Shown here: positions 47,581 to 56,080 of the stretch, in pieces
Numbering within the stretch: position 1 is the stretch's first letter
Layout: each line of letters opens with the position of its first letter
NCBI RefSeq assembly: GCF_007860075.1
Contig: NZ_SJPP01000001.1
Coordinates: 4,615,078 to 4,679,077, forward strand
Direction: 5' to 3'
DNA length: 64,000 nt
Origin: Symmachiella macrocystis
Lineage (GTDB): Bacteria; Planctomycetota; Planctomycetia; Planctomycetales; Planctomycetaceae
Notes under the pieces: generated by a model
Databases searched by the model: none
Told to the model about the DNA's origin: nothing
The model's input: only the letters and a program-made list of their open reading frames with translations
Made by a program: the position numbers and the translations under genes

Positions 47581-48651
47581 TCATCCCATATATTTTTCAC
47601 GCAACTGTCGCGCAGCGTCCGCTTCGTTCTTTAGTTTTTCGTACACTTCATCCAAGCTGACTACCGCCGCTGAGCCGGGGGCAAAGCCGCAGTCGGGATT
47701 GAGAGTGATTCGCTCGGGTGCAAGGTATTTGAGCGCCTGTTCGACACGGGCGACGATGGACGCGGCGGAATCCACTTCTCCTGGCTCGCAATTGACGCAT
47801 CCTAGGCCGATTTCGAAATCGTCGCGCAATTTGGAAAAAACCGCCATGTCGCCAGCGACCGGCGTCGTGAATTCCATTGTCAGGTGGTTCACATTAAGCC
47901 GGTTGAGTTGTTTGATGATCGGATCGTATCCGCCACTGAACTGCGCCTCGCCTCGGACGCGGGCTCCTGCACGTCGGCATAAGTGAACCGCTAACTTGAT
48001 CCCCTCGATCCCTTCGACAATCTGATTCGTCATATCCACGGCGAAATCGGCCGACTGATCGGGGTCTGCGTAGCGGCTGCGGACGTCCTGATCGACGAAC
48101 AGGCACAAATGCGGGTCGTCAATCTGTACAATGTCGACCCCTTCCTCTTTGAGCAACTCCACTTCACGTCGCAAAATGGGTACGCAATCCTGCACGAATT
48201 CTTCGCGGGTGGGATAGGCGGTCGACGATTTTACGGTATCCCACATCCGTTCTCCCAGCAGCGACGGAGCAGGGAGGGTAGCCTTGACCTTGCGATTAGT
48301 GATCTGTTTGAGATACGAGATTTCCCGCGCGATGAATCCCGGTTGCTTGGGGGATAGTTTATCGACAACGACTGTCCAAGGCCGTCCGTCCGCCGGATTG
48401 AGGCTCAATTCAAACCCGTGAGCCAATTCGGCGATCACACCAATATAGGACTTTCGCCACCATTCGCCGTCGCTAATCACATCCAAACCGGCGCATTCCT
48501 GCAAGGCGGCCAATGCATGAATCGCACCCCGCATGGTGCGGTTATAATCCGCCGTCGGGACGGGGCAGTTGTCGCTGATCAATTCTTTCACATACGTCGG
48601 CCGCGGCATCGAACCGACGATCGACGTAGGGAACAGAAGTGCATCGCTCAT
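47581..48651 (-). CDS. MetE-like cobalamin-independent methionine synthase C-domain protein
   Basis: The 356-residue protein starts MSDALLFPTSIVGSMPRP and has the methionine-synthase-type barrel: GLDVISDGEWWR, GVDIVQIDDPHLCLF and HLTMEFTTP. The zinc-ligand pattern lies in AVHLCRR, GCVNCEPGE and NPDCGFAPGS. It lacks the N-terminal half of full MetE (about 750 residues). Short forms like this transfer a methyl group from a folate or other donor to homocysteine or related thiols; the donor is unknown. It lies upstream of nothing co-directional in the MetE pathway. Neighbours are a nucleotidyltransferase and an OPA transporter on the same strand. Confidence 0.88.
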   Translation of the reverse strand: MSDALLFPTSIVGSMPRPTYVKELISDNCPVPTADYNRTMRGAIHALAALQECAGLDVISDGEWWRKSYIGVIAELAHGFELSLNPADGRPWTVVVDKLSPKQPGFIAREISYLKQITNRKVKATLPAPSLLGERMWDTVKSSTAYPTREEFVQDCVPILRREVELLKEEGVDIVQIDDPHLCLFVDQDVRSRYADPDQSADFAVDMTNQIVEGIEGIKLAVHLCRRAGARVRGEAQFSGGYDPIIKQLNRLNVNHLTMEFTTPVAGDMAVFSKLRDDFEIGLGCVNCEPGEVDSAASIVARVEQALKYLAPERITLNPDCGFAPGSAAVVSLDEVYEKLKNEADAARQLREKYMG

Positions 48652-48699
48652 GAGTTCATTTCCAGTTTAATTTAGTGTGCCCGGTCGCTGTGTTGAATT

Positions 48700-49449
48700 T
48701 CAGGACCAATGCTGGCGAGCGTATTCAAAATCTTGTTGCGTATCGATTTCAATATAACCGCCTGGCGTGTCAACATGAACCATCCGCTCGCCCGTTTCGA
48801 GCATGTCCTGTAACATGTGAATCAAATATGCTTTTTCGAAGACCGCCGCTTCCCGATACGGCTGGCCGGCATTTTTTTCACGAACCTGGTGATAATAGTC
48901 CCGCAACCGACCGGCTCCCGCCGCTGAAAATTTGGCGACACCGATGTATTCGCCGTGGGCGTCGGATTCTTGGATTTCGCGATGAATTCTCGTCACGGCC
49001 CCGTTCTTAACGGTCACTTTTTCGGCATCGTCACTCGGATGTTCGGTGCGATGCTCGTAGCGGCTGAGCCAATCGGTATCGACGGCCAGCGAAATGTCTT
49101 CAGCGTTGGCAGCAACCCGCGCGACGACATCCGGTGTGAACAGAATATCGGAATAGCAACAGATGAACGGCTGGTCCATCAGGTCCTCGGCATGGAACAA
49201 AGACAGCAAGATATTGTTGTTCGGCCAATCGGCATTATGCCGGAATTCAAATTCCGGATAGTCGGCCTGGACTTTTTCAATTTTGTATCCGCCGATGAAG
49301 CAAAAATCATCGATGCCGTTCTGCCGGAATGCATCCAACGACCAATCCAGAATTCGTTTGCCACCGATTTCGGCGAAGCATTTGGGCGTTTCAGCCGTCG
49401 TGGGCATCAGCCGCGCTCCGCGTCCGGCACCGATAATAATCACCTGCAC
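48700..49449 (-). CDS. Nucleotidyltransferase (NTP-transferase fold), sugar- or choline-phosphate type
   Basis: The 249-residue protein begins MQVIIIGAGRGARLMP, with the glycine-rich nucleotide loop of the family, and continues TAETPKCFAEIGGKRILDW. CCYSDILFTPDVV contains the Asp for metal binding. ADWPNNNILLSLFHAEDL and VDTPGGYIEIDTQQDFEYA resemble LicC and aminoethylphosphonate-type cytidylyltransferases. The GTG start has AGAGG upstream. It should attach a nucleotide to a sugar- or alcohol-phosphate. It lies between the MetE-like gene and the OPA transporter, about 30 bases from the latter, so the two may share a substrate. Confidence 0.85.
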   Translation of the reverse strand: MQVIIIGAGRGARLMPTTAETPKCFAEIGGKRILDWSLDAFRQNGIDDFCFIGGYKIEKVQADYPEFEFRHNADWPNNNILLSLFHAEDLMDQPFICCYSDILFTPDVVARVAANAEDISLAVDTDWLSRYEHRTEHPSDDAEKVTVKNGAVTRIHREIQESDAHGEYIGVAKFSAAGAGRLRDYYHQVREKNAGQPYREAAVFEKAYLIHMLQDMLETGERMVHVDTPGGYIEIDTQQDFEYARQHWS

Positions 49450-49479
49450 GCTACATTAACCTCTTATTTTATTGAAAAG

Positions 49480-50829
49480 TTAATTTTCCGTTTCGACGAC
49501 GTTTGCCTTGGCGTGCGAATTCCCGCCGGCATTCCACAATGTTGCCGAGACGACCGCCGCTAGCAACGCCCAACCAGCCCAGGTATACAGGGCCACCTGC
49601 CAATTGAAATGTTCTGCAACCCACCCGGTCACGGTGTCTCCACCGAACGCCCCCAGATAACCCATGAAATTTACAAACCCAGCTGCTGCGGCCGCCGTGC
49701 CCCGTTTTGCCAGATCGGCTGGCGCCGTACCCACCAGCAGCACTTGCGGGCCATAAATGCAAAATCCAATCACGACCAGCAAGCCCATCGTACATTCCAC
49801 GGTATATGCGGATTGCACGCGAGTGATAAATTCGTAGAGGACTGTCAATCCGGCCAGCATTAGCAACAAGAAGGAAATTACTGGCGCACGTCGACCACCG
49901 AAGAAACGATCTGTGGCCCAACCCGCCAGATACGAACCGGCCGCTGCTCCAATTGCGATTACCCCGTATTTCAATGTCACCTTCGACAGCCCGTCGGATC
50001 CGCCCGCCGCTTCCTGCATTTCCAGGAGATGCGTGATGCCCCAGTCAAGAAACCCATAACGACAAGCGTTCAACAACCCTAGTGCCAACCCCAAACGCCA
50101 CAAGGCGAAATTGCTTACTGTCAGCTGTAAATTTTCCACGAAGGACTGGTCTGTTCGCACATGTGTACCGACAGACAAGTCGTCATCGTCATCAGTGGGC
50201 GACTCCCGCAAAAACAGCAACATGATGACGGCTGTCCCGGCAAGAATGGCTGCCGGCAGAAATAAGGCGCCTCGCCAATTGCCGTACCAGGTGACGGCCG
50301 CGCCGGCGATCACATACGTCAGTCCGAGTGTGATTTGATATCCGGTCCCCACAATACCGATGGCTTTGCCGCGCCTGAGCACGGGAACCCAGTTGCCGAG
50401 GACCCGCACACAGGGGGTCCACCCCAGCGATTGGCAGTATCCGTTGCAGGCCCACACGAATATCAAAAAATACAATCCAGTGCCAAATCCGAACAGAACA
50501 TTCAGACCGGCGGAACCGAACATGCCCAAAGCCAACAAGACCCGCGGCGAAATCTTTTCCGACAATTGGCCGTTGAGCAATTGTCCGAACGCATAGGCCA
50601 GTTTAAGCCCGCCGAGAATGTACCCGATCTGATCCTTGCTTAGCCCCAGTCCTCCATCCTCCACCGGCATTTGCATACCCGGCAAGGCAACGGACAGATT
50701 CGTGCGACAAAAATAAAAGACGCCGTACGTCAACCAGATCAGCCAGACGACGGAATCCTCACCCGACCGTTTCGCCATGACGGATCTTGCAGATCTTGGT
50801 TGTGGATTGTTGTCCTGGCGCGACGACAC
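49480..50829 (-). CDS. MFS transporter, organophosphate:phosphate antiporter (OPA/GlpT) type
   Basis: The 449-residue protein has 12 predicted spans and resembles GlpT/UhpT relatives. The first span contains LTYGVFYFCRTNLSVALPGM, followed by LSKDQIGYILGGLKLAYAFGQLLNGQLSEKI. The WTPCVRVLGNWVPVLRRGKAIGIVGTGYQ loop is the OPA signature region. The GTG start at 50829 is favoured because AGGAGG lies 4 bases upstream; an internal ATG at residue 18 is an alternative. Phosphorylated-compound transport would fit the neighbouring nucleotidyltransferase, 30 bases downstream. Confidence 0.88.
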   Translation of the reverse strand: MSSRQDNNPQPRSARSVMAKRSGEDSVVWLIWLTYGVFYFCRTNLSVALPGMQMPVEDGGLGLSKDQIGYILGGLKLAYAFGQLLNGQLSEKISPRVLLALGMFGSAGLNVLFGFGTGLYFLIFVWACNGYCQSLGWTPCVRVLGNWVPVLRRGKAIGIVGTGYQITLGLTYVIAGAAVTWYGNWRGALFLPAAILAGTAVIMLLFLRESPTDDDDDLSVGTHVRTDQSFVENLQLTVSNFALWRLGLALGLLNACRYGFLDWGITHLLEMQEAAGGSDGLSKVTLKYGVIAIGAAAGSYLAGWATDRFFGGRRAPVISFLLLMLAGLTVLYEFITRVQSAYTVECTMGLLVVIGFCIYGPQVLLVGTAPADLAKRGTAAAAAGFVNFMGYLGAFGGDTVTGWVAEHFNWQVALYTWAGWALLAAVVSATLWNAGGNSHAKANVVETEN

Positions 50830-50958
50830 ACGACCTCCTCGAAACGGCTAGCAAGATTTGCGGAATCAATAGTCGTAGCATGGCGAATGTCCTCCTGGGA
50901 ATCAACTACATCCGTCGATTCCTAAGAGATTTTTGGTTGAGTCCTCAGCGATTCGCTT

Positions 50959-52047
50959 CTAATTTGCCGCTGCCAATCCCCGTCGCACGCGGAGAATACA
51001 ATACGCACACAAGGTAGCATTGACCACAAAGAACAGCAGGAAGATCGTGAGTCCCCCCACTTCGGCTGCCTGCTTGTGCAGCGGAAGCAGGACTTTCTCA
51101 TCCATGCGGAACCAGCGAATGATTTCGCGAATCATGGCGGCGCCCGAAAGTGTCATCAGCAGTCCCACCGAAGCGGTCATCAGCCAGATTTTTTCCAACC
51201 GCGCTGAACGGCGGACTTGTAACCAAGAAGCGAATTGCACGCCCCAGCCGCTGCCGGCGAGAAACACATAAGGCCACCCCATATACCCGGTGATTGCCTC
51301 GCGAACCTCCGGAGGAATCGCCACTGCATAGAGAGCGGCGGCGATTGCCGAGGTCACCAACCCCGCCAAGGCCAACATCGACATCCGGTGACGGCCGACC
51401 GTTTCGTGGTCCGGAACATCACGCTGCAAATACCAAAGCTGCCAACCCAACACGAGCGCCAACGTGGGAAAACTACCGGCAAACCAGACGGCCAATCGCG
51501 GCAAGACCTCACGGGATTTGTACATCCAATTCCCAGCAGCATAATGCCCTGCCCAGGAACCGGCATTGATACTGAGCAAATGGTTTTCCGTCCAGGACCA
51601 AGCGATAAACGCAAATCCGGCGAAGGTTAATAATCCGAGCGGAAACGTGAAATATCGCGGCCACGCCTGCACACGTTTGGCTTTCCAGATATACAGCAGA
51701 TAGAACGCGGCAATCAGCACCGGCAGAATCGCCATCCAACGATGAAACAGCAGCAGGTTGGCAGTATAGAAATTGCGTTTATACAGAATCTGCACAAACA
51801 ACAGCGGTGCGATGCCGGCTGTGATTGCCGCACTCAACATAAACGGCAGCCATTCCCGCAATGTGCCCGCCACCAGCGAGGGGGTTTGATCGGGTTTCCG
51901 GCGTTCAAACAGACTCATCGAAACCAAATACCACGACCCGGCCAGCACGTAGTTCATGAATACGACATGGATCATCAGCGTGACGATGTACAAAAACAGG
52001 TACATCAACGTGGGCCACGGTAAACCGATCGGAAACACGGACTGCAT
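50959..52047 (-). CDS. Membrane protein partner of the bd-like oxidase
   Basis: The 362-residue protein has about nine hydrophobic spans. It begins MQSVFPIGLPWPTLMYLFLYIVTLMIHVVFM, with His in the first span and further His in ILYKRNFYTANLLLFHRWMAI and SWTENHLLSINAGSWAGHY. These could hold haem or quinone. I recognise no named family. It follows the cytochrome gene by 13 bases on the same strand, which argues for a complex. It may take the place of CydB, but its sequence is not CydB-like by eye. The start is the second ATG, opening directly into the first span. Confidence 0.8.
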   Translation of the reverse strand: MQSVFPIGLPWPTLMYLFLYIVTLMIHVVFMNYVLAGSWYLVSMSLFERRKPDQTPSLVAGTLREWLPFMLSAAITAGIAPLLFVQILYKRNFYTANLLLFHRWMAILPVLIAAFYLLYIWKAKRVQAWPRYFTFPLGLLTFAGFAFIAWSWTENHLLSINAGSWAGHYAAGNWMYKSREVLPRLAVWFAGSFPTLALVLGWQLWYLQRDVPDHETVGRHRMSMLALAGLVTSAIAAALYAVAIPPEVREAITGYMGWPYVFLAGSGWGVQFASWLQVRRSARLEKIWLMTASVGLLMTLSGAAMIREIIRWFRMDEKVLLPLHKQAAEVGGLTIFLLFFVVNATLCAYCILRVRRGLAAAN

Positions 52048-52060
52048 GGGGGTCTCTTTT

Positions 52061-53464
52061 TTATTTCTGGGGATGCCTAGAACCTTGCGCGGTGCCCGCT
52101 TCATCCAGCCACGTTTGAATCCGCGCCAAAATCTCCGGATCCAGCGACGCTTCCTTCACTCCCTCCGGTCGTCCGGCTGTTTCCCAACCGATCAATTGCA
52201 CCAGCGATTCCAATTCCACTGCGGACCCGGAGAAGGGGGGCATGAAGGGTTTGGTGTGTTGCAGTTGTGCGATCATCAACCGTCGCTGATCATCGGACCA
52301 ATGCCCCGTCAATTCCACCAACCCATTCACGCCCCGCATCGTATGGCAGATGCTGCATTGAAACCGAAACACCTTCGCCCCCAATTGCAATTGTTGTGTC
52401 GGATAGTCGGCGGCATTCTGAAGCGGAAAGGGATCATCGGTCACCGAACCGCTCTGCCGTAATCGAGCGACTTCCGCCGGTAGAATCGAGTTGGAATACA
52501 ACACCTCACGCACGGTATACGGTTTGCGCGCTCCTTCGCGAACAAACTCTCCCCCCGCCGTGGCCGCCATGGCTAAGGCGCACAACAAGGTGGCCGTCGC
52601 GCCGTTGATATACAGTTTGCCCCACCAAATTCCAATCGTCGCATAGGCCCCGACCAACAGCGACGACCCGACGCCGATCGCCAAAAACATCGACATCGCG
52701 GGACTTCCTCCCGTTACCCAAGCGCGGCTGTCCTCCGGCCAACTCATCAAATACCACACACCCAGCACGGGCATAACGATCATCGGTAGCAGAAAATGCG
52801 CCGCACGATTGATCAACACGCTCCGCGTCGGCCGGTCCAATCCCGGCATCACATTGATCACAACGCAAGCCACGAGCGCGGCAATGGCCATGGCAACCAG
52901 CGTGCGGTACAGCAGCGACGGCCAAAAACTGGGATTAAAAAATCCGTCCTGGATCGAATGCGTTTCCAGCCAGATTCCGGGCGTCAATTGCCACGACAAT
53001 ATCCCGTTGATCCAAAACAGACTGCCCCAGGCGGCAACGGCATACAGCACCAGCAACGTCATCCTTGCGGAATCATCCAAACGGGTTCCGTAGCGATAAA
53101 AGCAATAACCGGCGACGATTTCGAGACAGAAGAATGTCCATTCCACCGCCCAGATCCAGTGGAATTCATCCACCATCATGCCAATCGTGCGAGGACTGAT
53201 TTGGATCGAGGTAAACCACATCCCCACCCCGGTGACAGCTCCCATGATGAAGCTGACCAAGACCAGAAAACGAAAAAAACCGTCGACAAATTGCCGCGCC
53301 GGAGCACAGCGGCCGGTTTGCGACAGCCATTGGAAATAGCACATCAACATTCCACCGCCGATAGCAAACTGCGCGAGGAAGACATGGAAAATCCCCAACG
53401 AACCTATCACCAATCCCTTCATGGCGGGACCAAAATCGTTGATGGGATAGTAAGTGAAGTCCAT
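52061..53464 (-). CDS. CydA-like cytochrome bd-type oxidase subunit fused to cytochrome c
   Basis: The 467-residue protein begins MDFTYYPINDFGPAMKGLVI. It has about eight or nine spans with His in the first (GIFHVFLAQFAIGGGML) and in DEFHWIWAVEWTFFCLEIVAGY. This resembles CydA, although the long Q-loop is not evident. The C-terminal 100 residues are a cytochrome c domain with haem motif CSICH at about 370-374 and a possible Met ligand in KPFMPPF. This fits the bd-like oxidases with fused c-type haem described in some other phyla. It could accept electrons from quinol or cytochrome c and reduce oxygen. The ATG at 53464 precedes the first span directly. Confidence 0.85.
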   Translation of the reverse strand: MDFTYYPINDFGPAMKGLVIGSLGIFHVFLAQFAIGGGMLMCYFQWLSQTGRCAPARQFVDGFFRFLVLVSFIMGAVTGVGMWFTSIQISPRTIGMMVDEFHWIWAVEWTFFCLEIVAGYCFYRYGTRLDDSARMTLLVLYAVAAWGSLFWINGILSWQLTPGIWLETHSIQDGFFNPSFWPSLLYRTLVAMAIAALVACVVINVMPGLDRPTRSVLINRAAHFLLPMIVMPVLGVWYLMSWPEDSRAWVTGGSPAMSMFLAIGVGSSLLVGAYATIGIWWGKLYINGATATLLCALAMAATAGGEFVREGARKPYTVREVLYSNSILPAEVARLRQSGSVTDDPFPLQNAADYPTQQLQLGAKVFRFQCSICHTMRGVNGLVELTGHWSDDQRRLMIAQLQHTKPFMPPFSGSAVELESLVQLIGWETAGRPEGVKEASLDPEILARIQTWLDEAGTAQGSRHPQK

Positions 53465-53693
53465 GGCAGTGCTCCGAGTGTTGGCGTTGCGGGTCATTCT
53501 AGGCCAGCTGGTCGCGTGAATACACTAGCGGTTTTCGTTCCGCAGCCAGATTATCGAAATCAGGAATTCGTGCGGACGATTTTCCCGTGTTTGCGTCGCA
53601 CGACTCTAGCGCTCAACGACGATGTGTGCTATCCTGACCAAACGCTCAACAATCGTTTCCCATTCAATAAATTGCTCAGAGTTCAACGACATC

Positions 53694-54479
53694 ATGACAG
53701 ACAAACTATTTTCTGTGGCGGGACAAGTCGCACTCGTCTCTGGTGGCAGCCGGGGGATTGGATTTGAATTGGCCCGCGGATTCGCCACGCGTGGCGCTCA
53801 GGTGATCATCACCGGCCGCGATGAAGCAACTTTGGCGACGGCCGCCGAAGAACTTTCCCAAGATGGCAACTTGGTGACACCGATCGTTTGCGATGTCGTC
53901 AAGGTCGACGAAATTCGGTGTTGTGTCGACACAATCCTGGCTGAGTTTGGCCGAATCGATACGCTGATCAATGTTGCCGGCGTGAACAAGCGACAGGCGG
54001 CTGAACAATTCACCGTTGAGGAATACGACACGATTATCGACGTGAACCTCAAAGGGGCATTTTTGATGTCGCAGGAGGTCGGCAAACGGATGATCGAACA
54101 GCGCAGCGGCACGCAGATCAATATCGATTCGCTCAACACGTATGCCCCGCTCAAAGGCGTGCTGCCTTATGCGATGAGTAAAGCGGGAATGAAAATGATG
54201 ACACGGGGCTTGGCGCTGGAATGGGGCCGCTACGGCATCCGCGTCAATTCCCTCGCGCCGGGCTTCACGCTCACCGACCTGACCCGCAAACTGTGGTCCG
54301 ACCCCAAAATGCTCAAGTGGGGCAAGGAGAACACGCCGCTGGAGCGCATGGCCGAAGTCGAGGATATGGTCGGGACCGCCATCTTCCTGGCCTCCCAAGC
54401 CTCAGCCTTTATGACGGGCCAAACACTCTACGTCGACGGCGGTATCTCGGCTGGGATCTCGTGGCCGATGGAACTCTGA
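53694..54479 (+). CDS. Short-chain dehydrogenase/reductase (gluconate 5-dehydrogenase-like)
   Basis: The 261-residue enzyme has the SDR motifs ALVSGGSRGIGFELARG (about residues 14-30), DTLINVAGVNKRQ, NIDSLNTYAPLKG with the catalytic Ser, YAMSK with Tyr and Lys, and the C-terminal GQTLYVDGGISAG. The resemblance is to gluconate-5-dehydrogenase and other NAD(P)-dependent sugar-acid oxidoreductases. The ATG at 53694 gives MTDKLFSVAGQ, a normal start; a frame beginning 72 bases earlier is less likely. Its end lies 7 bases from the end of the convergent secreted-protein gene. The substrate is uncertain. Confidence 0.9.
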   Translation: MTDKLFSVAGQVALVSGGSRGIGFELARGFATRGAQVIITGRDEATLATAAEELSQDGNLVTPIVCDVVKVDEIRCCVDTILAEFGRIDTLINVAGVNKRQAAEQFTVEEYDTIIDVNLKGAFLMSQEVGKRMIEQRSGTQINIDSLNTYAPLKGVLPYAMSKAGMKMMTRGLALEWGRYGIRVNSLAPGFTLTDLTRKLWSDPKMLKWGKENTPLERMAEVEDMVGTAIFLASQASAFMTGQTLYVDGGISAGISWPMEL

Positions 54480-54486
54480 ATGGCCG

Positions 54487-56013
54487 TTATTTCCCCAGCA
54501 CCTCGCCATGCCACTGTCGGGCCTGGACGAGTTCATCTAAGCGGTAGTACCGCATCAGCCAATAGGCATGCAGGTAATCGATACTACACGTTGCTTGGTT
54601 AATCGCAGGGCCATTGCTGCGCCATGCGGAGTGAGGATTGTTCTTCCAGGCATATCCGCTATTCGGCTTGGACTCGTCGACCCAGACCGGGTAATCGACC
54701 GTCTCGACCTCACCTGGGGTGCTGAAACGGTCGAGGCGGAACCGTCGTAATTGTTCGATACCGGTGTACAGCAAATAATTTAGTTGCGCTCCAGTTCGCT
54801 GTTGTTCCTCAGGCTGAATGATTTTCTGAAAAACGACCGGATGGCTCAGCAGTCCGCACCACATAAAGTTGCACAGGCTATTGTGCTCGTTTTCGATCCG
54901 TCGCAAACTGTGAAACATCGTTCGGCCCATGCGGAATAAAAACGTGCCGTCCATTTCGGTCTGATCGCGGGCTGATTGATGCAGATCAAGCATCAAACTC
55001 ACATAGGCTGCGTTGGTGACATGATTCCGGTCGTTCATCCCTTTGACCAACACACTGCCGCCGATTTTTTGCGGCAGGATAAAACTCTTCAGCGGCGCCG
55101 AGTAGTAGACGTGATGTTTGCTGCGGAGGCGTTTGAAGGCGCGCTCGATCTTTTGACGCCGCGGGTGATCCTGCGGCACAAAATGCATGCCAGTCGCCAC
55201 GATCATGTAAGCGACCTGCGCATTGAACGGCACACCTTGCGGGCCAATCACGGGAGTCATATCGCCATAGGGAGTCGGTTTGCCGTCCTTGTCGGTGAGG
55301 CGATAATCGTGTTCCAACAAATGCACAACGGCGGCCGTTAGATCGTCGAGTGCCAGTTTTTGATCGGCCGCCGGCAAATCGTGATAGACCAACAGCATCA
55401 ACGTGGCATAGCCGCCGACGAGTTGGTTATAGGTGCCCTTCGCGGGATCACTACGGAAATGATAAACCGTGCCGTCCTCGTCTGTGTATTTGTGTACATT
55501 TTTGTGAATCGGCTCCTCGGATTGCAGAACTGACCGAGCGACAAGTCCGGGATATTCGGTCACCTGTTGAAAAAAGTGCAGACCGCGCAAGAGGCTCGAA
55601 ATGTGTTGCAGTGTCTGACGGTCTTTAGTGACGGCGTACTTGTAACTCAACGCCGCCAACAACGCGCCATTCCACGTCGAGGTATCCGCTCCCAAACCCA
55701 TTTTGGGCGGGCGGCCGACTTTGTCCCGCAGCGTGATCTTGTAATGCACCTGCTGCCAGGGGGAGGTGAAGTAATTCTGGATTTCCCACTCGAAATGCGC
55801 AGCCTTGTCTGCCAACGGCATTTTGCGGTAATCGCCGCCATAGGGCGCTAGTAGAGCCGCTTGATAGCTCCGCAAGGATGCCGCTGTTTGATCATTTTCG
55901 GCCGGGCGGGGTATTGCCGAGAAATCGGCCGCCGCTGCGGAGAGTGGGGACAAGCCGAGAGCTAACGCCCAGAGGGCAACCCAGCTCAGTTGACGCAATC
56001 CACAAAAAACCAT
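54487..56013 (-). CDS. Secreted alpha/alpha-toroid-like protein, unknown enzyme
   Basis: The 508-residue protein starts MVFCGLRQLSWVALWALAL with a signal peptide ending near AAAADFS, and AAGGAGG lies 7 bases before the ATG. The body is mainly helical, with repeats such as GALLAALSYKYAVTKDRQTLQHI, QLVGGYATLMLLVYHDLPAADQ and NHVTNAAYVSLMLDLHQ. These suggest an alpha/alpha toroid as in many polysaccharide lyases and glycosidases. It also has acidic residues and LPQKIGGSVLVKGMND. I cannot name a family. It is followed on the same strand by an MFS carrier (upstream) and converges with an SDR gene, a grouping consistent with sugar-acid use. Confidence 0.75.
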   Translation of the reverse strand: MVFCGLRQLSWVALWALALGLSPLSAAAADFSAIPRPAENDQTAASLRSYQAALLAPYGGDYRKMPLADKAAHFEWEIQNYFTSPWQQVHYKITLRDKVGRPPKMGLGADTSTWNGALLAALSYKYAVTKDRQTLQHISSLLRGLHFFQQVTEYPGLVARSVLQSEEPIHKNVHKYTDEDGTVYHFRSDPAKGTYNQLVGGYATLMLLVYHDLPAADQKLALDDLTAAVVHLLEHDYRLTDKDGKPTPYGDMTPVIGPQGVPFNAQVAYMIVATGMHFVPQDHPRRQKIERAFKRLRSKHHVYYSAPLKSFILPQKIGGSVLVKGMNDRNHVTNAAYVSLMLDLHQSARDQTEMDGTFLFRMGRTMFHSLRRIENEHNSLCNFMWCGLLSHPVVFQKIIQPEEQQRTGAQLNYLLYTGIEQLRRFRLDRFSTPGEVETVDYPVWVDESKPNSGYAWKNNPHSAWRSNGPAINQATCSIDYLHAYWLMRYYRLDELVQARQWHGEVLGK

Positions 56014-56080
56014 CTCACAGCCTCCTTGCCGTTTTGACCGCTTGCGAGGATCTGGAACTCCGACGGCTTCACCAACGCGG

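Noticed and set aside
52796..53767. Plus-strand frame of 323 codons
   Set aside because: It runs antisense through the cytochrome gene, has basic low-quality composition and no ribosome binding site, so it is a shadow of GC-rich coding sequence.
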